A DNA stretch of 64,000 bases from Styela clava. Taxonomy: Eukaryota > Chordata > Ascidiacea > Stolidobranchia > Styelidae. The notes under the pieces are model-generated. The model had not been told where the DNA came from. It saw only the letters and a list, made by a program, of their open reading frames with translations, and made no database searches. The number at the start of each line of letters is the position of its first letter. The first letter of the stretch is position 1. Shown piece after piece: positions 48,979 through 61,683 of this stretch. A program made the position numbers and the translations under genes. The DNA lies in NCBI RefSeq assembly GCF_964204865.1, contig NC_135250.1, positions 8,556,001 through 8,620,000 of the forward strand, written 5' to 3'.

Positions 48979-50624
48979 ATGGCCGTCACAATTGAACTGA
49001 AATTTAAAAAAATCTGCGATGGTCTCGACGGATCTGAGGGGCCTGTCTTCAATACAAAGGGAGACTTCTACGCGGTGGCACCCATGCCAACTTTGGAAGA
49101 TGGAAGGTAAGCATTATTTGTTAGTGAAAATTAGTCATATAAATAGAAGTCTTGCCCGCATAAATACCTGAACATGAAACTAAAGTATCTACGTTTCAAG
49201 CGCAGCTAGCTTACTTCTGTATTTTTGCCCCAGGGTCGAAGAAGCATCTCAGTTTTTGGACAAGATTGCCGGAAATTTACATAAAGTAAATTTAGATACT
49301 GGTGAACATGAGGTCGTATGCACTCCTCAATTTGAAGGATATGGTGGAAGGCCCGCCGGGTGCCAATCCGACAAAAATGGGAATATTTGGATAGCTGATA
49401 TGAGACTCGGAATACTAAAGTATTCACCCGAAGACGGCAAATGCCAACAAGTAAGTCGTCCGTTGACTTTGAAAACAGTAAGCGTATACAAGGTAATATT
49501 GTCATTGATGTTTCCGCAGTTGAGCAAAGTCGACAGCTCGGGGAATGCCCTAAATGGTTGTAATGATCTCGTTTTTGATAAAGATGGAAACCTTTGGGTA
49601 ACAGGTCCCGGAAGTCCAATTGCACCTTCAGCCGAAGACAGAACATTAATATTTCAGGTATATATATAACACTTTTTGGGATACTATTTAATTTATATTG
49701 AAATGTACAGGCGTGTGCTCATATTATATCATTTTAATAATACGGCAGAGCTTCAAAAAATCATATATTCAGAATCGTGACTAATTTTTTCTGTTACTGG
49801 TGACATTTTGAATATTTAGAATTATATATTATTGAATTTTATTTAAGAAACCTTCCGGCCGTTTATACTTTCTTGAAAATGGTAACACAATACCAGTTGC
49901 AATGGATGAAACATTTAGGTTTTGTAATGGTATTGCTATCCGCGACAATTTGCTGCTTGTTGCTGAGACAATGACCAGAAGCATTATTGTATTTGATGTG
50001 GTCTCGTCGGGTAAATTATCTAACAGAAGGGTTTGGGCAACGTTACCAAAAGGTATGTGTAATTTCTTATCTATAGACTCTGAAACAAAGGTTCGTGTAG
50101 CCTGGACTATTTCCACCCTTATAAATGTTAAGTACAAATTTATTCTTGTGAATAATGAATTATGTCAGATGTAGTAAAATTTGATATAACATCAACCCTG
50201 ACTACAGTGGCCATTTTAAAAGTTTTATTTGATATATTTGAAAACGCTATCCACCTAAGAATGATTTTAATAATAAATATGTAGCAAGAGTGGAATACAG
50301 AATTTTCGAATCCAAATAAAATTATCAAATATTGCTATTTTAGCTGATTACGACAATCCAATGAATGTTGGGGGACCAGATGGAATGGATTTTGATGTCA
50401 ATGGAAATTTACTTGTAGCACACCACGGAGGTGGTCATCTGGAAGTATTTTCAGCAAACGGAGTTTTGAAAACCAGAATTAAATGCCCGTTCAAACAACC
50501 AAGTAACTTACATTTCAAGCCTGCTTCTCGAACCTGCTATGTTACTGAACATGACTTTAACGGAGTTTGGGAGTTCGAGTGGGAATGCGAGGGAATGCCC
50601 ATGTATCACTTCACAAGTCAATGA
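48979..50624 (+). CDS. SMP-30/DFPase-like calcium-dependent hydrolase (322 aa)
   Basis: Exons: 48979-49106, 49234-49450, 49520-49657, 49848-50052, 50344-50624; 969 nt, all GT-AG, phases close. The protein is a six-bladed beta-propeller of the SMP-30/gluconolactonase/DFPase family and is closest, from recall, to squid diisopropylfluorophosphatase: SEGPVF, YGGRPAGCQSD, ADMRLGIL, GCNDLVFD, GNLWVTGPG, CNGIAI, GGPDGMDFD and PSNLHFKP all align with that enzyme. The four active-site calcium ligands are present as E20, N130, N188 and D242, and the active-site histidine as H286. The family hydrolyses phosphotriesters or lactones; the natural substrate is unknown. Length (322) is near the usual 314. 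No signal peptide is visible, so it is likely cytosolic. The first ATG in frame with the EGPVF segment was chosen. Confidence 0.9.
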
Positions 50625-51046
50625 CCTGGTTTTTGTCTTTCACATATCGTGTTCATCGTTGGGTTATTTGCAACAAAACCCAATAACTTGTTGGCATTAA
50701 CTTGCTAAAGACATTTAGAGGCTCTATAGGCAGGAAGGACTTTGGTGTCCTATATATAATATATAATAACAGGAATGTAACAAGTATTTCATGTTGCCTG
50801 AAATTGAAAGTAAGTTTTAGTATTAATTACTCATTCAAGGCCAAATCATGATTAATTTTCATATTTTTCAAAAATATTTCTCATGCCTATAAACATCTAG
50901 GACATTGGTGTCCTGAGCACGCACTTCTTTTGCTTAGTGGTTAAATTGGCGCTGACTACAGCATCCTTGATTTATTATACGCCTACAACTGAATACAGTC
51001 TAGACATTAACCCAACCTGATACCTTAAGTGAAATCGAATATTAAT
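50625..51046. other. 3' flank of the DFPase-like gene
   Basis: No further coding sequence is seen. The segment is AT-rich, with no clear AATAAA near the stop. Confidence 0.35.
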
Positions 51047-51511
51047 GATATTGAAGTTACGGTGAAATGCTATTTAAACGTTTTAGGACTTGCGATTTTT
51101 AACAGTATTACTGTTAATACAGTATTAGCCAGTATTACTGTTAAAAAAAGGTCAGTTGATGAATATTTTAAGTAGCATTTCACCGTAAGTTCAAAGAGTA
51201 ACGGTTAAATGCCATTTGAACGTTGAACGACTGGCTTTTTTTTAACAGTATTACTGTTAAAAACGGTCAGTCATTACATATTTTTCACCGTAACTTTAAA
51301 GAGTAACGGTGAAATGCCACTTAAACGTTGAACGGCTGGATTTTTTAACAGCAATACTGTTAAAACCGGTCAGTCGTTTAACGATTAAATGGCATTCCAC
51401 TGTAAGTTTAATACTTCGTTCGAAAAACGTCAATTGTCACTTAATCGGATATTTGTTTTTTATACATACCAGTATTTAAAACTGGAGTAGTGCACCGTTA
51501 CTTCAATATTC
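51047..51511. mobile_element. nested palindromic MITE cluster (GTTACGGTGAAATGC type)
   Basis: Outer inverted ends read GATATTGAAGTTACGGTG at the left and AATATTGAAGTAACGGTG from the right. Inside are three consecutive hairpin units (about 51053-51196, 51197-51300, 51301-51418). Each starts with TAACGGT(G/T)AAATGCC-like sequence, has an AACAGTATTACTGTT palindrome in the middle and ends with an inverted copy of its start. Confidence 0.75.
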
Positions 51512-53842
51512 CTAATGGCTAAATACCGATTCCGGGACAGTATAACCTGTCCAGGGCCGGATCATGCTTTTCCAGTTTAGAGGCCAGGTTTTCTTGGTGT
51601 CCTAAGCACGTGATTATTTTGCTCCAGCTCTGCTAATGAGAAGTAAGCACCTCAACTTTTATTATACCTGCAGCACACCACTGTAAAAATTGAGATGCTT
51701 ATTAGGACACTGCGAGTGATAAATTAAAATTTTAAAGGTGTCGCCTGTTACAAAAGCTATCTACGCCGTCCTTGTACTACAGCTAGAGTTCTAACAATTA
51801 CTGACTGTACTCGTATTACATCTTACTATCTTATTTAATCGACGTGAAATCGTAAACAAATTAGCCTAAATAAATACCAACAAAAATGTTTTTTTTTTAG
51901 CGTGTAGTGTCGAAATCATAAGTGGAAATATTTCATGTGATTTTGTGTGTTTCGTGCATGCATTATGAAATACATAAAATTTTGATGAATAAATTCTATA
52001 TTATTTCAATCAAATGTCCCCATATGACGTTGTATCTACAGCTTTCGCGCCAGTGGTCTTTTACCTTTATATATCACATCATCACAGTCGATATCAGGAA
52101 TATATGAATTCAGACCCCACCCATTACACTTTTGCATGTACCGGTACATTAAAAAAATTTTTCTCCCAATCCTAAAATCCCATTATATAATCTTACAGAC
52201 GATTTACTTCCAATTAGTTGAGTAATTCGGTTTCACATGCTAAAACGGTGTAGCGAATGTGGATTGTAACTATGGATTTTAATGTTATTTAACCCCTTCA
52301 TATTAATAGTATGTTGAATTCAATGAAATAGGTCATATTTGCTATTTCCCTGATTATGAGTGATCGCGACAGCTTCAAACATTAGCTTTGTGTGTATAGC
52401 CTTCTTTTGTATCGTGCGGGAGTTGAAATATAGCGTTCTCCTATGATACTTACTGCTTTTGGATTCGACCGTATAACTGCTTTAAGGTTAAGTGAATATT
52501 TCAATATATCTGTATTTTGATTCAATTGGATCGTGAATATATATAAACGAACATTTTGCATTACAATACATTGCGTCTTTATTGACTTGTGAGGAGCTCA
52601 GATTGGAGTTATACTCGATTAAACGTATGTGAAGCCAATAACACGTGAGTGCAAACGCGCAGATAGGGCAAACAATCCCCTATTACGGAATACGTCCCAT
52701 ATAAATAAATACTTGCACCCAACAGCGATTGCATTATAAAGATAATCTTGCTTAATATATTCAATGAGGAAGTGATTTTAAATAGCTGAATACGTAACCT
52801 CGGAGTCGGATGTCACTTCGTCACACACCTGAGAATTTGGGTTTGTGTTTAACACCTAAATAGGATAGGATTTACAAACCCCGGAGGAGAGGAAAGTCGC
52901 TAAGACGGCTTAAATAAAAATGCAATTTTCATCAGGGCGCTTAAACAGATTGCTTTGGCGAATTTTGTGTATACCAAAATTACACTCGACAAGCGCCAAC
53001 TATTGTTGTTCAGGACAGTGATCATTTAGAACTATCCCACGCCAGACCCCTTGAGATGCCAGCGTTTTCTATCGATAATTTAAGATTTGATGTTGCCTAA
53101 TTCTCTGGTTTGCCAGTTTGCTGGTTGAAATGCGTTAACCTTGAACTGAAAAACTGACAGCGATGACCCAATCCAGTGAAACTCACAGAACACAAGTTGT
53201 AGAAACGAAAACCAACGCAGCAATGTAATTTTCTTTGTAAAGATTGAAGATGGCAAACGGCAATGCAAAAGTTAGATATCAGTTATTATAGCAAACGATT
53301 AACAACGTTCAGCGTACATAGAACAACAAAATCTGCAACAATATAAAATCATACAACTATAAAGTTTGTCTAATGAAACCCATATAAGCCAGAAACCCAC
53401 AAAATTTAGCATTACTAACCCTAAACTGAGAAAAGCGCACTTCACATCGAAAATCCTAGAAAGCAGCTGAGCAAAGCCCCGGATGTAGGACCATAATTCC
53501 AAGATCAAAATCAGTATGCCAAAATCAGTAGACCATAAAAAAAGCGATATTAGGCTAGCGTGAACAATTGTCGTTTGACATTGAGGCTGCTTTGCCTAAC
53601 AGATCACTGTTTTATGAATTTCTAAATATATTTGTCCCAGGATATTTGCCGAACGTTATCGCCGTTGCTAAGTCAATGCCCGTGGACAATGTCTCCTAAT
53701 ATTTTTTCTGACTCATTTTGTTAATCATTACAAGACGAATAGATAAACGCGCCATTTTCCAGTGAACGTATCATTTTTGGAGAGAATACGTCATTTCGAG
53801 TGCATTCTAAAGCTAGGTTAGCTCTGTGCTGAGTCGACGGCG
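51512..53842. other. intergenic, mostly featureless
   Basis: I see no supported exon. A short SINE tail fragment (TAGGATAGGATTTACAAACC, GAGAGGAAAGTCGC) lies at 52860-52915 on the minus strand. The last 200 bases are the upstream flank of the Kelch gene. Confidence 0.45.
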
Positions 53843-56800
53843 ATGGCGTCGATGGAAAATTTACTCAAGATTGACAAAAAGGATCATGCTTACGAAGTTC
53901 TTCAAAATTTAAACAGGTAAATAAATTGCTTTATCATATTAATTGCAGCTGTTGATTCCTGATCCGGGGTGTTCCACCTATGATACCGACAACCTTGAAC
54001 CTTCCTGTCCCAACCGTTGACAATTCTTGGCAACCGTTGTTGATGCCCAATGAGAATTACGGTGAAAATTATGACTGTGACGTTATTAGCACAACCCTAG
54101 CTAAAACTATGCTGTCTTGCTAAAATAATGCTGTTTGTGTCACGTACTGAATATGTATTTGTTATTGTATGGTTCCATTACTTGACGTACATTTAAGATT
54201 GTCTCTAGTTGACACATATCATTCTGAAATGACATTTGCAGAATTGAATTGCCCAAGATTAGATATATATGAGAATACAAATCACAACATTGCAATCAAC
54301 GCATGTGTACGAAACATTGACTAGCATCAAATGACAATCATTTTGAGGCGTGGTGGCCATGATTCAACAAATAGAAATCACGTGATCAACTTTTCCCTTT
54401 TGTCGTGTTGGCGCTGGCCGGTAATTATAAGAGGTTTGTGCAGCGTATCTTGCACGCGCTATTACCACTGAAGGGTTGAAGCGTGTGGTAATCAGAGTAC
54501 ACTTTCAATTCATGCTTACTAAATAACCGTATCTTGCCACGAAACCTTAACATTTGTTAATAATTAATTTTGATCACAAACACTTATCGATCTTGTTATT
54601 TATCGATATTGATCGGTAAGTATGTTGATAGGTATTTGTCTGTCTGTCTGTTAGACACTTTCGTATGTTACGCGATATCTCACGAAAGCGAAGTTGAATA
54701 TGCTCCAAATTTTTCATGTGGAATTATCATATCTCGGACCAGAAGCTTATTGATTTTGAATTATGTCGTATAATTAGCGAGTTATTGATTAATTAGTGAT
54801 AGGACACGCAGTGTCGCTCTTGAGTCAGAGCGAAGGATACACGCCGCCAGATCCATAAGTCGGCGGTCTCTGATCGCTACCTCGTTATATTAATAAAATG
54901 ATTGCATCTAACATTCAGGGAAGTATATATATAGTGATTCCTTTCACTGTGGAGTCAAACATTATTTATTCAACAGCTACAGAAAAGAGAAAAAACATTG
55001 TGACTTTCTAATCAAAGCGGGGTCCGAGGAAATTCCAGCTCACAGGAATGTTTTGTCGGCATGCTCTGACTATTTCAGGGGGATGTTATCCCATGAGGTA
55101 AATTAGTAATTCCATTTGCAAAAATTGTAACGTTAATCTGTCTCAGTCACAAGGTGAAACCAGAATCAAGTAATTCAATATCCTGTAATGAAGGGTAAAG
55201 GCGCGTCATAATAATGGTTTGGAACAAACATAAGACAAAAATATAATTAAGTAAAGAAGGAAGCAAACTACCCCAGAAGAGCTTTATTTTAAATGTTATC
55301 AAAAAATTAATTATTGAAGTTCGGTCACTCTGATTTGCTAATAAATGAAAATGAGCAGTGTTGGCTACGGTGGATATAGGCTATAGCCATTCATTTTATG
55401 ATTGGTTTCCATTTTCTGCCATCTGTTTTTGATTTATTTTTGCTGCAAAAGTATTAAATAAAATTTTAATTCAAAACTTTCTTATTATAGACTAAAGAAA
55501 ATGAGTCTGGAGTTGTGACAATTAAGAAAGCAGACCCCACATGTGTAAAGAGATGCATCAATTTCATCTACACCGGAGAGGCATCAGTTGAAGGGGTAGC
55601 ACATGCAGACTTGATGCATGTAGCTCATTTAATGCAACTTCAAAGTAAATACTAATTTTCATAGTCATACAACATTATAGCAATTTTTTTTTATTTGAGT
55701 ACCACAGCACAGTGAGTAAGTATTTTGCAAAAAGTTGATCAATTTTCCACATTATGAAACTCTGAAAATATGTTTTGTAATATATATACAGTAACTAGAG
55801 CTAACGATTCTGTTTTAGAAGATAAGCTTATGTTTGATTCAAATATACTGGATATGGTCAATTGACATTTATGGCGGACTCTCATTTTTAAAAAATCTGT
55901 GAAGTTATTTAAATTTAGAAATATACAGAATGCAAGACTTTAAATTGCATGAAATTGTTTTTGTTTCAAATTTCAATTGGTAAATAATTATGTTTCACAG
56001 GGTTGTGTGATGGAGTTACTCTTTCTCTCGAGGAAGAGCTCAATGCTGAATCCTTTTTTCTCACGAAGCAAATTGCAAACACTTTCTTTATCAAGCATTT
56101 AGAAGAAGTATGTGAGAGATATGCACAAGAAAACTTTCGATTGATTTCACTGGAAGATGGTTTTAAATACCTGGAAAAAGATTATGTTTCATTCTTGATC
56201 AAATCAAAATCCACCCAGGTATATTAGCAAATTTTATATGAGACAGAAAGGGAATGTTCATTATACATGGGTTGATGGAAGCAAGCCTTGCCCCATGTTT
56301 CTAATATCATGTTGGGTAAGGTATTGAACTATTATCAGACTCAATTTGTTCCTTCCGATGAATGGCATTACTGATAAAGAAAGCTAACGTTTTCTTAAAC
56401 CATCACACACCTTGTTAAGACTCTCACACCTGATCATCTGCCAGAGAATTCAGAGATCTATAACATATTATGTTATATAATAATATTTCAACTTCCAGCC
56501 TGAAACATGTAATCCTTGAAGACATACTTTTTAGGGCAGTTTTGTGTAAACTTTTTTCGGTACTCCTGAAGTATGTGAACCAAGATTGCGGACACCGGAA
56601 CGTAGTATGTGTACCAGATTAGGGTTAGGCCATAATTTCAGATACAAATACTACGGGAGTCACTTGGCTAGTCCCCGAACTCGTAATAGAACTAAAATAG
56701 TGAAAAATTGTAATAAGGATAGGATAGGATTTACATATTTATCCCGGGGGAGAGGAAAGCCGATAAGACGGCTTATCCATATGGCGAACCACGGCCTCTC

Positions 56801-59800
56801 GTCCGGTTACCATTCCAAGTCGGGTATGGGATTAGTTTTTTACTGTATTGTTTGTTTTCGGAAGCATGGACTTGGTGGTGGAGGAAGCCGTAACCGACCA
56901 GCGGTTACGTGAACCACCCAACGACGGCGAGGAGTCCAGCAATCCTCTCGCACATAACCATCCCTGCATGGGATTCGAACCCGCGAACCCACGCAGAGTA
57001 GTTAGAGGTGCGGTGGCGAGCGTATTCCTAACGCTTAGCCCGTTGAGCCACACCGCCGCGCCATACCAATAAAACCATGTTCTGATACACATACTACGTT
57101 CCGGAGTCCGCCATCTTGGTTTACATACTTCGGGAGTACCCTTTTTTCTCCAATTTCATTTATTTATCCATTGCCATCCAATTGCAAGAAAATTTTTTGA
57201 ATGATTTACCAAATTTAATTTTTAAGGCATCTGAGTCTGCAAAGTGCAAAGCATTAATTATTTGGGCTAGTGTTGATTTGGAATCACGTAGCAAGTGCTT
57301 CGAAGATGTTCTCGGTCACCTGGATCTTCTGAAAATTCCTTTGGGATATCGTCGGTATTTGGTGGAAAAAGAAGTTGGTATTATTTTCTCGTAATTTGTG
57401 CTTGTGTGATATTTTTTTTACTGGTTGGAAAAAATAAACTTGACTTGGTAATTATTTCAATTTGCTACCACATTTAAATTCATTCAATATTAACTTAGAT
57501 TTCTTTTCTCAATTTTATTTTCAAGCCTCTTGTGTTTCTATCCAATCCGTGCCTGAAAGCTTTTTTGATATCCATCATGGACAAGGCTAATGTTTTTGCC
57601 AAGGATTTCACTATACAAGGTAATCATCTTTTTAGCCTTTTTTATAAGGTCATACCTTGTTTAAATCATTCATATTATTTCTAACATATATCTATCTATT
57701 ATCTAACATATTGTATTTTGATTTATGACGAAAATAAGCACTGTTACTAAATTGACTAGTGTTAGTTTAGTCATGCTAAAATGTCTTGAAACCAATCCAT
57801 TCTTGTTTTCAATTTTCAGATGATGGAATTAGCAATGGTAAGTGTTGATTATTTATATTTACCATTCAGTGCAGTAGAATTTTATTTTTTCTAATATCCT
57901 AAGCGTGGTTGTGGAATTGTCTCGTGGGTAACCAATCAGGAGTGTGAAAAGTTTATACCCATTTATTATATTTCTATACTATCTAACTTGTACATTTATC
58001 TATTTTCTTTGATCATATAAAATTATTGTTCCCAAGAAGTTAATCGATTACTTTTGTAAAATTAACTTTAATTTTTTCGTGCTACACCTATTTCCTCTTA
58101 AAAATATCTACCATCCTAACACAACTTCTGAACACGCCTCTCGTCTCATAGTTTTATTAATAAAATGTTACTGTAAATTGTAGAAGTTGATGTCAAGATT
58201 CGAACATTGATTGAGAAAAAAACCATTACTCTGTATGAATATACTTCATCAACTTCTGGTTATGATTACGATTGAACATCAGATCATTCTTGACATAGTC
58301 CACAATCAATTATTGAACTTGACATATTGGTTCAATTTTTCAGCAATTTCTGTCTTTGATAGAGCTACCAGTGCAGTACAAGTGTTTGAACCAGAACAGA
58401 GACGATGGACTCGAATGCAGGTAGAATTCCTAAATCCTATTCTTACTGAGAATGCTTCATTGTATTACTAGAGTTACACATAGAAGTTGATATAAATTCT
58501 TCACATAGGGCAATCGAAATCCACCCAATGTCATCAAGATTTACCCGATTTTATTCACACAGATACCAACGAAGCCTTTTTACTCTGAATGTTATGTAGA
58601 TATTTATTTTTCATGATCGCATGTCGCTGTATTATAAATATGAAAAATGAACATCTAATAAGCAGGTGTAATAATTTGTTTGTATTATTCCTACCCTCAT
58701 GATGTTTACCTTCTTGTTAAGAACATTCCTGATGAAATAGTGAACAAGCAATTTACTGCAGTCCAGCTTGGTGGTCACATATATATTTTAATGACCGATA
58801 AAACTGGACATCGATTGAACTATTCTGATCATGCTGCAACCTGGACACGCGTAGCAGACAGAACGCATACGAGTAAGGTGCAAGCCGTTGTTGTAGATGG
58901 TAAGTGTATCAAGATAATACATATCTTAGAAGACCAGAAAGGTGATAAGATGTCGTGATTATATAATGAAAGAGTCGATCAGGTTTATTTAAATGTGGAC
59001 AAATGAATGAATTACCAAATTGTTTAGTTGTTAGACTGCAGTAATTGAAGTACTCTTAACATGTATTCCCCATAACGGGATTAGTTTTTATGACATGTAT
59101 CTGAAAATTACCGTATTTTACAAACTACAAGGTGGACTTTGAATTCTTTTTTTCTCAAAAATTGATAATGTATGAATCAGGTAGTGCTTTATTGTCTACA
59201 CTCAAAATCAGTACCGGTACTATTGTTTCATAAACAAACAGTGGCTTAACGTTGTCTTTGAATAAAATAATCATTAAAAAAAATCCTTTTTTTTGTTTAA
59301 CGAGCTGTGTATGGTGATCCAGACATCCAGAACTCCGGTAAAGGCCGTTGTATTTTATAGCCCAGTCCCCACTTATATATGGACAAAATCCCAATCTAAG
59401 CAATTTATGACAGTGCGTCTTATGGTAAAATGCGGTATCAATTAACATATTAGCTGCAGCTAAAACGAATAAGCAAATAGTATTTTGAACTTAAATTGTT
59501 TTTGTAACAACTAAGGTAATAGATTGGTTACACTTACACAACTTCTGAAAGAACAAAAACAATATGTCACCGGTATGCTATTTTTAACATTTCAGCGAGT
59601 TATCTCCTTGTTTTTTTATTTCAGGATCGATTTTTGCTTTTGATAGCACTGGAAATGGCAGTAAGGCTGTTGAAAGATTAGATCTTTCGGATGGTTCGTG
59701 GACCCATGTTACAGATAGGGAACAACCTTGTCATGAAATTTTTGTTGTGTCAGCCCAAGGTAGGCCTATAGGATATTCTGCAGTACAAAGTACAGCCTAA

Positions 59801-61214
59801 TGTTCGCATTAATCTACAGTATGAGTTTTTAAAGTAACATTATTTTCAAGGTTTGATATACTGTGGCGGAGGTTTCAATGGAAATGTGCTGTCACATTTC
59901 TTTAGCTATGATCCAATATCCTCGAATTGGGCAACTCTCACTTCAATGCCAACTGCAAGAAGAGGTGCTGCGGCTGCAGAAATCAATGGCAGGATCTATG
60001 CCATGGGTAACAGTTGATGAAGTTGTATGACCTCTTATAATTAAAACAATTTTTATGTAAAGTATCATCAAATATACAATTTGAAATATACCATTAATAT
60101 TTGATTGCAACCCTGATAGACACTTTGATTAGTTTTCATAGCTTCTGGCACATCTGTAGTATTTGCAAGTTGCGACTACAGTATTAAAATATTCTTGTAC
60201 TTCTGCTGATTTATTGTGCGTGCCATGAAAGTATTTGAAACACAAGTGCATATTTTGCTTTGCTTCATCTTTGACTTTTAGAATGCCATTGGCGCTAGCG
60301 TACCAAGGCATCATGAATCCTTCACCTGTGGTGTAAAATTATTAATCATATTATTTCACAAATTCACAATTACCTTCTGTTCGTCCCTGGCTATTCGTGC
60401 TTTCTCAAGACAAGATTGTTGTATTGTTTTATCTTCTTACTTTTTCTTTCACCTGGCAGGTGGCAATGGACTGCGAAGTGTTGAATGCTTCGATATCGAA
60501 GGACAATCATGGACGACAATTAGCAATATGAATCATCCAAGATATTTATTTTCAGCATGTGTGCTCGGGGAAAAAATATTCGTAGTTGGAGGGTCAGAAA
60601 TACAAACTATAAAATTTTTTAAACTATGATGAAAAAATTATTCTATGCTGGATTCCTACAATTTACAGTGTACCCCAAAAGTTTTGTGATTTAACATGAA
60701 TTTTGAACATCCCATTCAAGTTATCCATTCATTTTACCTCATCCTCGCTTAATATTCGGTACTTACAACAAAACTCAACATTCCAAAACAGCCATTGTGA
60801 CATCACATGCAACTTTCTCCACTGACTTTATTGGCAAATGTCAACTTATTAGTTTGCATGCCACAGCAAGATCTGTACATTATTGAAGTGTCGTAATACT
60901 ATAAGGTTTGAAAACCACAGATTTAAATTACCAGTAAATTCTAAGTTCATTACAAATAGTTTGTATTGAACCGTCAGATTCAAAAGATTTTGTCTCGGTT
61001 GGACAACGGCAACAACCATTGGTCCACCGATATGCATGAAGATTATAGCTTGCCACCATTTACAAAAAACTCATCCCTGTTCCATTCCAGGCAGCAATCC
61101 AATGAGACCATCGAAGTGCTAGATCCATATGAGAATGCATGGAACATTGCAGAAACGATGACCGGGAAGAATATTCACGCAGAAGCAGGAGTTGCAGTTA
61201 ACATGTTCACTTAG
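53843..61214 (+). CDS. BTB-BACK-Kelch protein, KLHL family (13 exons, 542 aa)
   Basis: Exons: 53843-53916, 54977-55097, 55491-55644, 56001-56218, 57227-57373, 57526-57619, 57820-57837, 58344-58420, 58722-58899, 59625-59759, 59851-60006, 60460-60592, 61091-61214; 1,629 nt, all GT-AG, phases close. BTB domain at about residues 32-130 (HCDFLIKAG, IPAHRNVLSACSDYFRGML, INFIYTGEA), BACK domain at about 135-250 (SFFLTKQIANTFFIKHLEEV), and Kelch repeats from about 275 (LIYCGGGFNGN, RIYAMGGGNGLRSVECFD, IFVVGG, IEVLDPYENAW). KLHL proteins bind Cullin-3 through the BTB/BACK part and recruit substrates with the Kelch propeller. Exon 7 is only 18 bases (DDGISN). The exon 5 donor is a weak GTTGGT. Intron 4 holds a nested MITE/SINE. 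Which KLHL it is orthologous to is not clear to me. Confidence 0.9.
54585..54890. repeat. dispersed repeat R, inverted copy in Kelch intron 1
   Basis: This is the reverse complement of the family at 27985-28255 and 29500-29840 (GTAAGTATGTTGATAGGTAT, CACGAAAGCGAAGTTGAATA, GACCAGAAGCTTATTGA). It extends further right, through a GTCTCTGATCGCTACCTCG segment that matches 29530-29560. Confidence 0.7.
56559..57140. mobile_element. GGTACTCC-family MITE with a SINE nested inside
   Basis: Ends read GGTACTCCTGAAGTATGTGA at the left and GGTACTCCCGAAGTATGTAA from the right, flanked by an exact 8-bp duplication CTTTTTTC (56551-56558 and 57141-57148). The MITE is interrupted by a full SINE at 56716-57060. 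It lies in Kelch intron 4. Confidence 0.88.
56716..57060 (-). repeat. tRNA-derived SINE, best-preserved copy
   Basis: The minus-strand 5' end reads CGCGGCGGTGTGGCTCAACG, with an A-box-like TGGCTCAACGGG, and a B box GGTTCGAATCC lies at 56971-56981. This is a polymerase III internal promoter typical of a tRNA-derived SINE. The body and the AGGATAGGATTTACATATTT tail are intact. It is a retroposon, not a functional tRNA: the head does not fold into a proper tRNA with an anticodon arm that I can place. Confidence 0.82.
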
Positions 61215-61508
61215 CTAACATGATGTCGGGTCATTAAGTTAAGCGGATGATTTCCAATTTCTATGATTAAGTCAATTTTAGAATCTTTTGCCATTGTATT
61301 CAGATACTCAATGAATTTGCCAGCACTGGCTCAATAATGAAATGACATTGTTTAACTACATGTTTGGCTATAATTGACGATTTTTGTAAATAGTTGCTAT
61401 CAATCTGGTTTGATTTTGTGTTTGAAATCATATATAAATGATCTGTGATCTCACTCAGGGAGTGTCTATCGTTTGATATTCAGTTGAATAGTTTTTTAGT
61501 AGTAGGAA
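61215..61508. other. 3' flank of the Kelch gene
   Basis: This is likely 3' UTR. No coding sequence is seen. Confidence 0.35.
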
Positions 61509-61683
61509 GGGAACACCCGAAGTATGTGAACCAGGTTAGGCCATAAATTTACCTTATTTTAGTTCTATTACGAGTTCGGTGACTCCCCTAGTGTTTGTAC
61601 CTGAAATTATGGCCTAACCCCAACCTGGAACACATACTACGTTCCAGTGTTCGCAATTTTGGTCCACATACTTCGGGAGTACC
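61509..61683. mobile_element. 175-bp palindromic MITE, GGTACTCC family
   Basis: The element is nearly self-complementary: GAAGTATGTGAACCAGGTTA at the left mirrors the right end GGTACTCCCGAAGTATGTGG (minus strand), with AGGTTAGGCCATAA repeated in inverted form inside. No certain target duplication was found. It lies between the Kelch gene and KATNIP. Confidence 0.75.

Noticed and set aside
49206-49646. 146-codon open frame on the minus strand
   Set aside because: It lies antisense to exons 2-3 of the DFPase-like gene, whose plus-strand reading has strong family motifs and consistent splice phases. The minus frame has no recognisable similarity.
56971-57060. Possible tRNA gene
   Set aside because: A and B boxes are present, but they belong to the head of a SINE repeated at several sites. 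I cannot place a complete cloverleaf with anticodon arm.
56586-57092. Overlapping open frames of 74-108 codons on both strands
   Set aside because: They fall inside the MITE and nested SINE. Similar frames occur in other SINE copies simply because the repeat is GC-richer than its surroundings.
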